Source of the DNA: Prochlorococcus sp. AG-315-D17
GTDB lineage: Bacteria > Cyanobacteriota > Cyanobacteriia > PCC-6307 > Cyanobiaceae
Reading direction: 5' to 3'
NCBI GenBank assembly: GCA_003283685.1
Contig: QBWD01000003.1
Coordinates: 1-63,108 of the forward strand
DNA: 63,108 nt
In this document: positions 29,020 to 37,544 of the stretch, one piece after another
Position numbering within the stretch: the first letter of the stretch is position 1
How the letters are laid out: the number at the start of each line of letters is the position of its first letter
Notes under the pieces: generated by a model
The model's database searches: none
Told to the model about the DNA's origin: nothing
What the model saw: only the letters and a program-made list of their open reading frames with translations
Position numbers and translations under genes: made by a program

Positions 29020-30135
29020 TTACGATTTAATACTTGAAATTAGATTCAGTATGATTAAGCATAATGTGATCAGCCAAAAATTGCTTACAACTTTTTCTTC
29101 ATCCATGCCTTTGAGTTCAAAGTGATGATGTATTGGTGTCATTAAAAAAAGTCTATAACCTTCACCTTTTATCCTTTTAGTGAATTTAAAAATACTAACT
29201 TGGCATATTACCGAAATAGATTCTGCTGCAAATATTCCTCCCATAATAAGCAAAGTCCATAAACTATTTGATATCAACGCAATGCCTCCAAGACAGGCAC
29301 CTATAGCTAATGAACCTGAATCCCCCATAAATATTTTGGCAGGATTCTTGTTGAGAAAAAGAAATCCTATGCAAGTGCCAGTCATTGTGATGCATAGTCT
29401 TGCAATGGTTGTATGAATATTTTGATTATCTTGAACTAGATGAATCGCTAGTCCAGTGAAAATTAATATGCTACATCCACTCAATAATCCATCTAATCCA
29501 TCTGTTAAATTAGTTGAATTACTCTCTGCTAATAAGACGAATAAACTCAGTGGAATAATTAAATAGTTTAAATTAATAATTTTGTTGTTTATTAATATAT
29601 CTTCTGTAATCCATCCATTAGATATTGAGATTATAATGAATAAAAAGCTAATTAAAACTTGTAATATGATTTTTCCAGTTGGACTTAGACCAGCATTTGT
29701 TTTTTGTTTAAGGCTTAAAAAATCATCAATTAGACCAATAAACATAAAAAATATAGTCAATAAACTCAGAGTCAACACAATCATATATCCTTCCTGATTG
29801 ATGTTCACAATATTTCCTATTATTAGTCCTATAGGAATCATAAAAATTCCTCCCATGGTAGGAGTTCCTGCTTTGGTTAAATGATTTTTGGGTCCTTCTT
29901 TTCTAATGATTTGCTTTATTTTTATTTCTTGTAATTTTGGTATTCCTAAATAAGTAATTAATAAACTTATTACAGTTGAAATTAGAAATGGGATTAAAAG
30001 ATAAGTATTTTTATATTGAAAGTCTAAAATAATACATGTAATGCTAACAATCGCAAATAAAGAGTAGACATTTAAATGAGTAGTATTTAATAATAACAGC
30101 TTGTACTTTTCTAAGAAACTTTGGGTATTTTTCAA
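29020..30135 (-). CDS. mraY: Phospho-N-acetylmuramoyl-pentapeptide transferase
   Basis: MraY transfers phospho-MurNAc-pentapeptide to undecaprenyl phosphate, making lipid I on the inner face of the membrane. The 371-residue protein is mostly hydrophobic, with about ten membrane segments. Motifs include GTPTMGGIFMIP near residue 91, NLTDGLDGLLSG with the catalytic aspartates, FMGDSGSLAIGACLG, and the His motif TPIHHHFELKGM near residue 334. No other peptidoglycan gene is adjacent, so it stands outside a dcw cluster, as is common in cyanobacteria. The identification is secure. Confidence 0.97.
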   Translation of the reverse strand: MKNTQSFLEKYKLLLLNTTHLNVYSLFAIVSITCIILDFQYKNTYLLIPFLISTVISLLITYLGIPKLQEIKIKQIIRKEGPKNHLTKAGTPTMGGIFMIPIGLIIGNIVNINQEGYMIVLTLSLLTIFFMFIGLIDDFLSLKQKTNAGLSPTGKIILQVLISFLFIIISISNGWITEDILINNKIINLNYLIIPLSLFVLLAESNSTNLTDGLDGLLSGCSILIFTGLAIHLVQDNQNIHTTIARLCITMTGTCIGFLFLNKNPAKIFMGDSGSLAIGACLGGIALISNSLWTLLIMGGIFAAESISVICQVSIFKFTKRIKGEGYRLFLMTPIHHHFELKGMDEEKVVSNFWLITLCLIILNLISSIKS

Positions 30136-30158
30136 GAATTTAAATTAAATTTTAGTCT

Positions 30159-30196
30159 TAAATTAATTAAACTATATAATATTTTTAATTAATTTA
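30159..30196. repeat. AT-only 13-bp inverted repeat at the DUF3134 stop
   Basis: The arm TAAATTAATTAAA at 30159-30171 pairs perfectly with 30184-30196 around a 12-base loop. The right arm includes the stop codon of the DUF3134 gene. It may be a weak terminator between that gene and mraY. With no G or C in the stem, chance in AT-rich DNA is a real alternative. Confidence 0.3.
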
Positions 30197-30469
30197 GTCT
30201 TCCCATTCTTCATCTGTTGGCTCTTCTTCAGCTTTATAGTCTTCTTTGTCTCCCATCAATGCAGAAAGTTCTTCTTCTTCAATAGTACTTATTTCTTGAT
30301 CATTGGAATCTTCATCAGCAACCAGTCGTCCACTAGCTTCTAGCCAAGATAGTAAATCAGGTTCTTCTCTAAGAGGTAGAACAGGTGCGAGCTCTTGACG
30401 ATGGTAACGGGTTAGAGCTGGATTAATTCCATCTAAAGAAGATAAGTTGATTTTTTCAAGATCACTCAT
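30194..30469 (-). CDS. DUF3134 family protein
   Basis: The 91-residue acidic protein matches my memory of the cyanobacterial DUF3134 family, with the core NPALTRYHRQELAPVLPLREEPDLLSWLEASGRL in two parts (NPALTRYHRQELAPVLPL and REEPDLLSWLEASGRLV). After residue 55 it becomes almost entirely Asp/Glu-rich. No biochemical function is known. It is divergent from a small membrane protein gene, with a 14-bp palindrome in the shared upstream region. Confidence 0.75.
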   Translation of the reverse strand: MSDLEKINLSSLDGINPALTRYHRQELAPVLPLREEPDLLSWLEASGRLVADEDSNDQEISTIEEEELSALMGDKEDYKAEEEPTDEEWED

Positions 30470-30494
30470 ATCAGATTTTTGATCGATGAATTAA

Positions 30495-30508
30495 CATAAT
30501 GCATTATG
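30495..30508. promoter_or_regulatory. 14-bp perfect palindrome in a divergent promoter region
   Basis: CATAATGCATTATG is a perfect palindrome in the 57-base gap between DUF3134 and the first small membrane protein. It lies about 20-35 bases from either start. It could be an operator for a dimeric regulator, and it also contains -10-like CATAAT on both strands. The role is inferred. Confidence 0.35.
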
Positions 30509-30526
30509 GATTAATTTTAAATATTT

Positions 30527-30733
30527 ATGCTGACTTCAAAGTTGACACTTATGCTTTTGACTTGGTCTTTGGCCTTGATAGTTAGTGTTTTGTTAAGAGA
30601 GGCTGGAATAAGACACCCTCAATCACTTGAAATGAATAGCTTAGTGATATGGGCATTGGTCTTTTCTCCTTCTTTTTTACTTGCTCTTTTCTTTTGGCTT
30701 AAGAGAAGTTTTTCTTTTGATTCAGCAAACTAA
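30527..30733 (+). CDS. Small membrane protein, two predicted helices
   Basis: The 68-residue protein has two hydrophobic stretches at about residues 5-22 and 38-58, joined by REAGIRHPQSLEMNS. I do not recognise a named family, though short proteins of this kind recur in picocyanobacteria. The gene is followed 13 bases later by another small membrane protein gene, and the two probably form one transcript ahead of argG. It begins with ATG. The function is unknown. Confidence 0.6.
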   Translation: MLTSKLTLMLLTWSLALIVSVLLREAGIRHPQSLEMNSLVIWALVFSPSFLLALFFWLKRSFSFDSAN

Positions 30734-30746
30734 TTAAATCAATTAA

Positions 30747-30956
30747 GTGCTTACAAAATTTTTAGTTGTTGTTTTCGACTTTATATCGAATGCTGATGCA
30801 CAAAATTCTTTAATTTTTGGCAGAGACATTAATACTTGGTTGATTTATGCCCTTATTTTTTTGGGATTAACTTTTTGTGGTTTTGCTTGGGTTTGGTTCT
30901 CGGGTTTAATAACCGAAAAAAAATCAGGAAAATCAATTAAGCAACCGTGGGAGTAA
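30747..30956 (+). CDS. Small single-pass membrane protein
   Basis: The 69-residue protein starts at a GTG. It has a hydrophobic N-terminus, then a clear membrane helix at about residues 30-52 (IYALIFLGLTFCGFAWVWF) and a basic tail ending KQPWE. No family is recognised. It is the second of two short membrane-protein genes, and a 171-base leader separates it from argG. Being a real gene is supported by tight spacing and the well-formed helix, not by homology. Confidence 0.55.
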   Translation: MLTKFLVVVFDFISNADAQNSLIFGRDINTWLIYALIFLGLTFCGFAWVWFSGLITEKKSGKSIKQPWE

Positions 30957-31127
30957 TTGCTCTAACTGAATTTCTAGTGAAATAATTTTTCTTAAAAACA
31001 TTTTAGGTTTTTTTATTTATGTCTATTCTTTTGAAAAACTTCTTCATTGACTAAATAAATCCTAAAGATTGTCCAATCATTCTCTATATTTATTAGAAGA
31101 ATTGCAGCTTTCGAAAGGAGAAAATCA

Positions 31128-32339
31128 ATGGGAAGGGCTAAAAAAGTTGTTTTGGCTTATTCCGGGGGTGTAGACACAAGTGTTTGCATACCATATTTGA
31201 AGAAGGAATATGAAGTAGATGAAGTTATTGCTTTTGCAGCAGATCTTGGACAAGGTGATGAACTTGATGAAATACAGAAAAAGGCAATTTCTTCAGGAGC
31301 TACTCAGTCTCTAGTTGGCAATTTAGTAAAACCTTTTATTGAGGATTTTGCATTTCCAGCGATTAGGGCAAATGGTTTGTATCAGGGTAAATATCCTCTT
31401 TCAACAGCATTAGCTAGACCTTTAATTGCTCGGAGGCTTGTTGAGATTGCAAGGGAATTAAATGCTGATGGAGTTGCACATGGCTGTACAGGTAAAGGTA
31501 ATGATCAAGTTCGTTTTGATGTCACAATTGGAGCTTTAGCTCCTGATTTAAAGTTAATTACTCCAGCTAGAGAATGGGGAATGAGCCGTGAGGAAACTAT
31601 TTCTTATGGTGAAAAATATGGAATAGTTGCCTCAGTTAGTAAAAAAACACCATATTCCATTGATTTAAATCTTTTAGGTCGAAGTATTGAAGCTGGGCCT
31701 CTTGAAGATCCATTCGCGATGCCCGATGAAAGTGTTTTTGGTATAACTTCTTCTATTTCAAATGCACCTGATGAACCTGAGGATATCGAAATAAGTTTTG
31801 AGTCTGGAAATCCTGTTGCGATTAATGGAAAGGAATTGGATCCTGTTTCTATTATTAAAAAAGCAAATAGTCTGGCAGGAAAACATGGCTTTGGTCGCTT
31901 AGATATTATTGAAGACAGAGTCGTTGGGATTAAAAGTCGAGAAATTTATGAAACACCTGGATTGCTCTTGTTGATAAAAGCTCATCAAGAAATAGAGAGT
32001 TTAACTTTACCTTCAGATTTATTAAGTACTAAATTTGAGTTGGAGAGAAAATGGGCTGATTTGGTTTATCAAGGCTTTTGGTTTAGTCCATTAAAAGAAG
32101 CCTTAGATGGGTTTATTAATTACTCCCAAATTAATGTAAATGGTATCGTTAAACTCAGACTGCATAAGGGGAATGCAAATGTAGTTGGTCGCAAATCAAT
32201 TAATAATAGTTTATATATTCCAGATATGGCGACATATGGAAATGAGGATAAGTTTGACCATAAGTCAGCTGAGGGTTTTATTTACATATGGGGATTACCT
32301 AGTCGTGTTTGGTCATGGGTAAATAAAACAAAAAATTGA
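31128..32339 (+). CDS. argG: Argininosuccinate synthase
   Basis: ArgG condenses citrulline and aspartate with ATP to argininosuccinate, the substrate of the ArgH encoded at 439. The 403-residue protein starts [18 protein letters not shown] with the N-type PP-loop near residues 10-17. Other family blocks are [14 protein letters not shown] near residue 118 and [10 protein letters not shown]. The ATG at 31128 has a strong ribosome site, AAGGAG at 31115-31120. The 171-base leader holds a long AT-rich inverted repeat (31002-31019 with 31052-31066) of doubtful meaning. Confidence 0.97.
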   Translation: MGRAKKVVLAYSGGVDTSVCIPYLKKEYEVDEVIAFAADLGQGDELDEIQKKAISSGATQSLVGNLVKPFIEDFAFPAIRANGLYQGKYPLSTALARPLIARRLVEIARELNADGVAHGCTGKGNDQVRFDVTIGALAPDLKLITPAREWGMSREETISYGEKYGIVASVSKKTPYSIDLNLLGRSIEAGPLEDPFAMPDESVFGITSSISNAPDEPEDIEISFESGNPVAINGKELDPVSIIKKANSLAGKHGFGRLDIIEDRVVGIKSREIYETPGLLLLIKAHQEIESLTLPSDLLSTKFELERKWADLVYQGFWFSPLKEALDGFINYSQINVNGIVKLRLHKGNANVVGRKSINNSLYIPDMATYGNEDKFDHKSAEGFIYIWGLPSRVWSWVNKTKN

Positions 32340-32370
32340 TTATTTTTTCTAAATTTAAGGTTCTATTGTT

Positions 32371-32868
32371 TTAATCTGTTTTTTCTTCTGAAACTTCTTT
32401 ATTAGCTTCATTGCTTTTATCTTCTACTTTATCTTCTACTTTATCTTCTACTTTCGCTTCTACTTTCGCTTCTACTTTATCTTCTACTTTATCTTCAGAA
32501 GACTTTAATTCTTTCTTTTCTGTACTAGATTTTTCAGTCTCATCCTTTGAAGTGGTTTTTGGAGTTGGTAATGGGCCGTGTTGTATTACGGTTAAATAAC
32601 GAATAACATCTTCGCTTAATCGCATTGATCTTTCAAGGACAGCAACTTGTTGTCCATCTCCATTATGACTGAGCTGGACGTAGATTCCTTCTTTGTGCTT
32701 TGAAATTGGATAGGCCAGTCTTCTTTTCCCTCTCATTTGACTGTCTAAGACTTCAACACCTGATGTTGAAAGCATTTCACTGTATTTTTTTAAATGACTA
32801 TCAACTTCTTCTTCCGGGATGTCCGGACGAAGAATGTACATTGTTTCGTAATAAGTTTGTTCAGTCAT
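32371..32868 (-). CDS. rpsF: Ribosomal protein S6 with repetitive charged tail
   Basis: S6 binds S18 on the platform of the small ribosomal subunit. Residues of about 1-103 are the S6 fold, starting [17 protein letters not shown], with [18 protein letters not shown] in the middle. Residues of about 104-165 are a Glu/Lys/Ser tail containing six consecutive VE(D/A)K units after an SEDK unit, encoded by a 12-base tandem repeat. Many bacterial S6 proteins have flexible acidic tails. The repeat number here could vary between strains. The leader can fold so that the start region is paired (see 32873-32917). Confidence 0.96.
   Translation of the reverse strand: MTEQTYYETMYILRPDIPEEEVDSHLKKYSEMLSTSGVEVLDSQMRGKRRLAYPISKHKEGIYVQLSHNGDGQQVAVLERSMRLSEDVIRYLTVIQHGPLPTPKTTSKDETEKSSTEKKELKSSEDKVEDKVEAKVEAKVEDKVEDKVEDKSNEANKEVSEEKTD
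32419..32490 (-). repeat. 12-bp tandem repeat in the rpsF tail
   Basis: Six 12-base units follow one another, reading ATCTTCTACTTT or CGCTTCTACTTT on the plus strand, with a partial seventh. Each encodes VEDK or VEAK. The unit length keeps the reading frame, so copy-number change would only lengthen or shorten the tail. Confidence 0.9.
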
Positions 32869-32872
32869 AAAA

Positions 32873-32917
32873 TTAACCGACTAGGACTGTATGGCTCAGA
32901 AATGAGCGACGGATTAA
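32873..32917 (-). promoter_or_regulatory. Candidate structured leader of rpsF, possibly an S6:S18 binding element
   Basis: Just upstream of the rpsF ATG, minus-strand TTAATCCG (32917-32910) can pair with CGGTTAA (32879-32873) with one bulged base. Between them is a 5-bp GC-rich hairpin, GCTCA-TTTC-TGAGC (32907-32894). The outer stem ends 4 bases before the ATG and would hide the initiation region. An autoregulatory S6:S18 motif with a CCG element is known in rpsF leaders of many bacteria; whether this is that motif is inference. No Shine-Dalgarno sequence is visible in the open form. Confidence 0.45.
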
Positions 32918-32943
32918 CTACTTTATACTCATGTGGTAATTTT

Positions 32944-33402
32944 TCATAGTTGCATTTTTACTGCGTTACTGATTCCTGGTAAATCTGGCTCATTGCCTTG
33001 AGTACAGCACCAACTTGCATAAATTATTATTGAGAAAATCCCTATTAATATTGTGCTTGAAAAAGTTCTGATAATTAATGTGCTCGCAAATGGATTTAAA
33101 AATAGTTGGAATGTATAACTCACGATTATTAATCCTATATTTATTAGTAAAGCTTGAAGTGCATTAAAACGTAAAAAATATGATATTTTTTGATTTCTTA
33201 TAAGTCCAATAAAAACAGCTAAAAATAAAAATAAATTACCAAAAGGGATAGATCTTTCAATTAAAATAATTGGAATAGCAGGTATTTGAATTATTTGAAT
33301 TAAAGGATATTTTATGAACAAGTGATTACCAAAAGGAAGAGTATCTGCCCAGGGAATCATATAAAGTAGAATCCCTAATATTTTCTCTCCAAAAGAAACC
33401 AT
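32944..33402 (-). CDS. Tic20-like membrane protein
   Basis: The protein (152 residues from the ATG at 33402) resembles cyanobacterial homologues of Tic20, the chloroplast inner-envelope import component. It has about four hydrophobic stretches and the family-like motifs YMIPWADTLPFGNHLF near the start, YFLRFNALQALLIN in the centre and SNAVKMQL at the end. In cyanobacteria the role is unresolved. A TTG at 33420 would add six residues, but the in-frame ATG is preferred. It follows aroE closely on the same strand. Confidence 0.82.
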   Translation of the reverse strand: MVSFGEKILGILLYMIPWADTLPFGNHLFIKYPLIQIIQIPAIPIILIERSIPFGNLFLFLAVFIGLIRNQKISYFLRFNALQALLINIGLIIVSYTFQLFLNPFASTLIIRTFSSTILIGIFSIIIYASWCCTQGNEPDLPGISNAVKMQL

Positions 33403-33426
33403 AATTAACTTTGCTTTCAACTAATC

Positions 33427-34314
33427 CTAATTCATTAAATGTTTTGTAGCAGATAATTTCATTATTTCAATTGGTATATCATCTAAGCCACTCCAAAGCT
33501 TTAAAGAAAGGGCTCCTTGATGAACTAACATTTCAAGCCCATCAATTGCTAAGCAATTCTTTTTTTGACCAAGCTTTAGCCATTTTGTGGGTCTTGGTGT
33601 ATATATCAGATCATATAAAATAGTATTCTTTGAAAGATTTTTCCATATCTCTTCACCAAGAGGTATTGCTTGATCTTTTAGGTTTTTGTTATGCATACCA
33701 ACTGGTGTTGTATTAATAATTAAGCTTGCATCTTCAATGTAAGGAGCAAAAATTGATTTTTCAGAAACACCATGTATTTCTGAGGCGCCTTTTTTTAATG
33801 TGCTAGGTAAATTTTTCATATCTTTTACAAAAATATTTAATTTATTTTCATTTCTTCCAAAGATTGTTGTTCGTTTAAAATCCAGCATATTTAGAGCCAT
33901 TACAACTGCCCTTGCGCTTCCTCCACAACCAATAACAACTACATTTTTATTTTTTAACTGTTTATCTTTTAGAGGAGTTAAAAAACCTTCTACATCAGTA
34001 TTTGCTCCTATCCATTCACTGTTCTTAGATGGTATTAAGGTATTTACAGCTTTTATTTCACTGGCAACTGAAGTTAATTTTTGACAAACATTTAATATTT
34101 TTTGTTTATGAGGAATAGTGATGTTTAAACCCTTGCAATTCATACGCCTTAGAGCTTTAGCGACGGATTCTAAATCATCATTTTCACAAGGTATCGCTAA
34201 GTAACACCAATCGAGGCCCATTTCTTTGAACGCAGAGTTATGTATTATCGGCGAGAGAGAATGGTTTACTGGTTGGCCAAGAAGCCCTACCAGACTAGTG
34301 TTTCCAGTAATCAT
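33427..34314 (-). CDS. aroE: Shikimate dehydrogenase
   Basis: AroE reduces 3-dehydroshikimate to shikimate with NADPH on the way to chorismate. The 295-residue protein has the substrate motif NHSLSPIIHNSAF near residue 18, NITIPHKQKI near 64 with the catalytic lysine, and the dinucleotide loop VIGCGGSARAVV near 126. The DAHP synthase that starts the pathway is at 43839 and the folate branch at 52739-54907. It is divergent from dnaK. The ATG at 34314 fits the normal start. Confidence 0.95.
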   Translation of the reverse strand: MITGNTSLVGLLGQPVNHSLSPIIHNSAFKEMGLDWCYLAIPCENDDLESVAKALRRMNCKGLNITIPHKQKILNVCQKLTSVASEIKAVNTLIPSKNSEWIGANTDVEGFLTPLKDKQLKNKNVVVIGCGGSARAVVMALNMLDFKRTTIFGRNENKLNIFVKDMKNLPSTLKKGASEIHGVSEKSIFAPYIEDASLIINTTPVGMHNKNLKDQAIPLGEEIWKNLSKNTILYDLIYTPRPTKWLKLGQKKNCLAIDGLEMLVHQGALSLKLWSGLDDIPIEIMKLSATKHLMN

Positions 34315-34371
34315 ACTAATTCTTTGCCTCTTGTTGATTGAAGGTAGATACTTCTCTGTTCGGGAACCACG

Positions 34372-34409
34372 CCTCGCCTCAAAGTGGTTTCACTGACGAG
34401 GATGCCACT
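34372..34409 (+). promoter_or_regulatory. Alternative hairpins upstream of dnaK
   Basis: CCTCG at 34372-34376 can pair with CGAGG at 34397-34401, with an inner AGTG/CACT helix (34383-34386 with 34391-34394). Alternatively AGTGG at 34383-34387 can pair with CCACT at 34405-34409, which excludes part of the first fold. The element is about 35-70 bases before the dnaK start. A CIRCE site was not found. A temperature-sensing leader is one possible reading, untested. Confidence 0.35.
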
Positions 34410-34443
34410 AACAAGAAAATAAAACTTTAGAGGACATTTACTC

Positions 34444-36336
34444 ATGGGGAAGGTTGTAGGGATTGATCTAGGCACTACAAATAGTTGTGTTGCTGTAATG
34501 GAGGGTGGCAAACCTACGGTAATAGCAAATGCTGAGGGTTTTAGAACAACTCCTTCTGTTGTTGCTTACACGAAGAATCAAGATCAGTTGGTCGGACAGA
34601 TTGCTAAGCGTCAAGCGGTAATGAATCCAGAAAATACATTTTATTCTTCAAAACGTTTTGTGGGGCGTCGAGTTGATGAAGTTAATGAAGAGTCAAAGGA
34701 CGTTAGTTATGGAGTAGAAAAGTCTGGTTCTAATGTCAAATTGAAATGTCCAATACTAGATAAACAATTTTCTCCTGAAGAAGTTAGTGCACAGGTTTTA
34801 AGAAAGTTATCTGATGATGCGGGTAAATATTTAGGTGAGTCTGTAACTCAAGCTGTTATCACTGTACCTGCCTACTTTAATGATTCTCAACGTCAAGCAA
34901 CAAAGGATGCTGGAAAAATAGCAGGGTTAGAGGTCTTAAGAATTATTAATGAGCCAACAGCAGCAGCTTTGGCTTATGGGTTAGATAAAAAAAGTAACGA
35001 AAGAATATTAGTTTTTGATTTGGGTGGAGGAACTTTTGATGTATCTGTCTTAGAGGTTGGTGATGGTGTTTTCGAAGTCTTATCTACTTCAGGTGATACT
35101 CGTCTTGGAGGTGATGACTTCGATAGAGTTATTGTTGATCATTTAGCGTCTACCTTTAAAGGCAATGAAGGCATAGATTTGCGCCAAGATAAACAGGCAT
35201 TGCAACGCCTAACAGAAGCAGCTGAAAAAGCAAAAATTGAACTTTCAAATGCTACTCAAAGTGAAATAAATCTTCCTTTTATAACTGCTACCCCTGAAGG
35301 CCCTAAGCATCTTGATTTGACTTTAACAAGAGGAAAATTTGAGGAATTGGCCTCAAATTTGATTGATCGCTGCAGGATTCCTGTTGAGCAAGCTTTAAAA
35401 GATGCAAAATTATCTACTGGCGAAATAGATGAGATAGTTATGGTTGGCGGCTCAACCCGTATGCCAGCTGTTAAAGAATTAGTGAAACGAGTAACCACTA
35501 AAGATCCAAATCAAACAGTTAACCCCGATGAAGTTGTAGCTGTTGGTGCTGCTATACAAGGAGGGGTATTAGCCGGAGAAGTTAAAGATATTTTATTACT
35601 TGATGTCACTCCTTTATCTCTTGGAGTAGAAACTTTAGGAGGAGTAATGACAAAAATGATTACTCGTAATACAACTGTTCCTACTAAAAAAGCAGAAACA
35701 TACTCAACAGCAGTTGATGGTCAGACGAATGTAGAAATTCATGTATTACAAGGCGAACGAGAGATGGCTTCGGATAACAAAAGTTTGGGAACTTTTCGTT
35801 TAGATGGTATACCTCCAGCTCCAAGAGGCATTCCCCAGATTGAAGTAACCTTTGATATTGATGCGAATGGAATATTGAGCGTTACTGCGAAAGATAAAGG
35901 TAGTGGAAAAGAGCAAAGCATATCGATTACAGGCGCATCAACTCTTTCAGATAATGAAGTTGATCAAATGGTTAAAGATGCAGAAACTAATGCATCTGCT
36001 GATAAAGAAAAACGTGAGAGAATTGATATTAAAAACCAGGCTGAAACACTTGTATACCAGGCTGAAAAACAAATAGAAGAACTTGGGGATAAAGTGGATG
36101 AGGCAGCAAAGACTAAAGTTGAAGAGAAACGTCTTAAGTTAAAAGAGGCTACAGAAAAAGATGATTTCGAATCTATGAAAACATTAGTGGAGGAACTTCA
36201 ACAAGAGTTATATGCACTAGGAGCATCTGTCTACCAACAAACCAATGCTGCTTCACAAGCTACAGGAGAGCCGAATACTGATAATAAAGATGCTAATGAT
36301 GATGTAATAGATGCAGATTTTACAGAGAGTAAGTAA
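34444..36336 (+). CDS. dnaK: Chaperone DnaK (Hsp70)
   Basis: DnaK is the ATP-driven Hsp70 chaperone. The 630-residue protein starts [20 protein letters not shown] and has the three Hsp70 signatures: [25 protein letters not shown] near residue 188 and [17 protein letters not shown] near 333. The substrate-binding domain and lid follow, ending in an acidic [12 protein letters not shown]. Cyanobacteria carry several dnaK paralogues; this one has the full bacterial DnaK layout and resembles the essential DnaK2 type, although I did not separate paralogues rigorously. dnaJ and grpE are not adjacent. Confidence 0.96.
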   Translation: MGKVVGIDLGTTNSCVAVMEGGKPTVIANAEGFRTTPSVVAYTKNQDQLVGQIAKRQAVMNPENTFYSSKRFVGRRVDEVNEESKDVSYGVEKSGSNVKLKCPILDKQFSPEEVSAQVLRKLSDDAGKYLGESVTQAVITVPAYFNDSQRQATKDAGKIAGLEVLRIINEPTAAALAYGLDKKSNERILVFDLGGGTFDVSVLEVGDGVFEVLSTSGDTRLGGDDFDRVIVDHLASTFKGNEGIDLRQDKQALQRLTEAAEKAKIELSNATQSEINLPFITATPEGPKHLDLTLTRGKFEELASNLIDRCRIPVEQALKDAKLSTGEIDEIVMVGGSTRMPAVKELVKRVTTKDPNQTVNPDEVVAVGAAIQGGVLAGEVKDILLLDVTPLSLGVETLGGVMTKMITRNTTVPTKKAETYSTAVDGQTNVEIHVLQGEREMASDNKSLGTFRLDGIPPAPRGIPQIEVTFDIDANGILSVTAKDKGSGKEQSISITGASTLSDNEVDQMVKDAETNASADKEKRERIDIKNQAETLVYQAEKQIEELGDKVDEAAKTKVEEKRLKLKEATEKDDFESMKTLVEELQQELYALGASVYQQTNAASQATGEPNTDNKDANDDVIDADFTESK

Positions 36337-36354
36337 TGTTAGATATTTTACTTA
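36330..36354. terminator. Possible bidirectional terminator between dnaK and the FAD oxidase gene
   Basis: TAAGTAA at 36330-36336 pairs with TTACTTA at 36348-36354 around 11 bases. It overlaps both convergent stop codons. The stem is short and AT-rich, so this is a weak call. Confidence 0.25.
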
Positions 36355-37463
36355 GATAGATAATATTGATTTTCAATTTGAACGCTAATCCATTCTGCAC
36401 ATGCTGGTGCTAATAACAAACCATTTCTATAGTGTCCAGCATTAATTAATAACCCTGGTTCAAATTCTTTTAATAATGGAGCTGGCTCATTAATAGGTCT
36501 TGCTCTTTGCCCACTCCATTCATGACTTATTTCAGCTTTTTGTAGCCAATTTGGTGCAAAATTATTTATTTTCAGCATTTCATTTCTACGGCTGAGACTT
36601 GGTTTTATATCAGATTCAATTGTTGCTCCAATAAGTATATGCGATGGATCATGATGTATCAGGTTTATTGATTGATAGTTCAGTACTGCAGGCCATTGAT
36701 TCCAGTTTTCATTCTTTTGTTTTAGTTTTAATTCAACAACTTGCCCTAATACAGGTTCTAACGATATTTCATGTCCTAAAGATTTTAATAATTTTTGACT
36801 ATTTAAGGCAGAACAAATAACAATAAAATCTTGCATAATGGGCTCCTTTCTTTCTAAATAAATCTTCCATTTTTTGTTTAAAGAATAACTATTTTTCTCG
36901 ATCAATATGACACTATCATCTATTTTATTTATTTTTCTTGTATTTAACACTTTCATTAATGAATTCATTAAATTAATTGGATCTATTCGTCCATCTTTAT
37001 GTGAGATAATGCCACCAATTTGTTTTTTTTCTAATATTGAACTCCATAAATTTATAGAGTTTTTATCCATAAGCTCAACACCACATTTCGTTTTCGCTAA
37101 ATTAATCATTGAATCAAATTCATGATCTGAATGTGCTAGCTTTATTAATGGCTTTTTAAATTTTAAACTTGAATCAAAATAATTTATTTTTCTAATCCAT
37201 TCTTCCCATAATTTCATACTTTTATTCCTAAGGAATAAGCCTCTTCCTTTTGACCTTTGGTATATATTCCCCATTAGAACACCTAAAGAGGCGTTTGTTC
37301 CATTTTGTGGATTTAAATTAGTTATCTTTGAATTTATATTTGGATCAATTAAATTTACTTTATAACCTTTTTGACTGAGCTGGAAGGCAGTTGCAATACC
37401 GGATATGCCACAACCTATGACTGCAATTTCTAAGTCAAATTCTTTGCTTTGTTTATTATTCAT
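36348..37463 (-). CDS. FAD-dependent oxidoreductase, glycine/D-amino-acid oxidase type
   Basis: The 371-residue protein belongs to the DAO fold family. The FAD-binding loop AVIGCGISGIATAFQLSQKG is at about residues 14-33, and the C-terminal GHYRNGLLLAPACAEWI is the usual second FAD motif. ThiO-type glycine oxidase, which makes the glycine imine for thiamine thiazole, is one likely identity. Other D-amino-acid or sarcosine-type oxidases cannot be excluded from sequence alone. It ends 12 bases from the dnaK stop, convergently, and is divergent from purU. Confidence 0.82.
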   Translation of the reverse strand: MNNKQSKEFDLEIAVIGCGISGIATAFQLSQKGYKVNLIDPNINSKITNLNPQNGTNASLGVLMGNIYQRSKGRGLFLRNKSMKLWEEWIRKINYFDSSLKFKKPLIKLAHSDHEFDSMINLAKTKCGVELMDKNSINLWSSILEKKQIGGIISHKDGRIDPINLMNSLMKVLNTRKINKIDDSVILIEKNSYSLNKKWKIYLERKEPIMQDFIVICSALNSQKLLKSLGHEISLEPVLGQVVELKLKQKNENWNQWPAVLNYQSINLIHHDPSHILIGATIESDIKPSLSRRNEMLKINNFAPNWLQKAEISHEWSGQRARPINEPAPLLKEFEPGLLINAGHYRNGLLLAPACAEWISVQIENQYYLSK

Positions 37464-37544
37464 ATGTACAAATGCTATTAAATACGATGCCTAATTTGCA
37501 ATAAATGGATTAAAGGCGAGAATAGTTCATTAGGGATCTTTCGA

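Noticed and set aside
31002..31066. Riboswitch or terminator in the argG leader
   Set aside because: The inverted repeat is long-looped, almost all A/T, and has an internal mismatch. It is probably chance.
34315..34443. CIRCE element before dnaK
   Set aside because: The TTAGCACTC/GAGTGCTAA repeat is not present.
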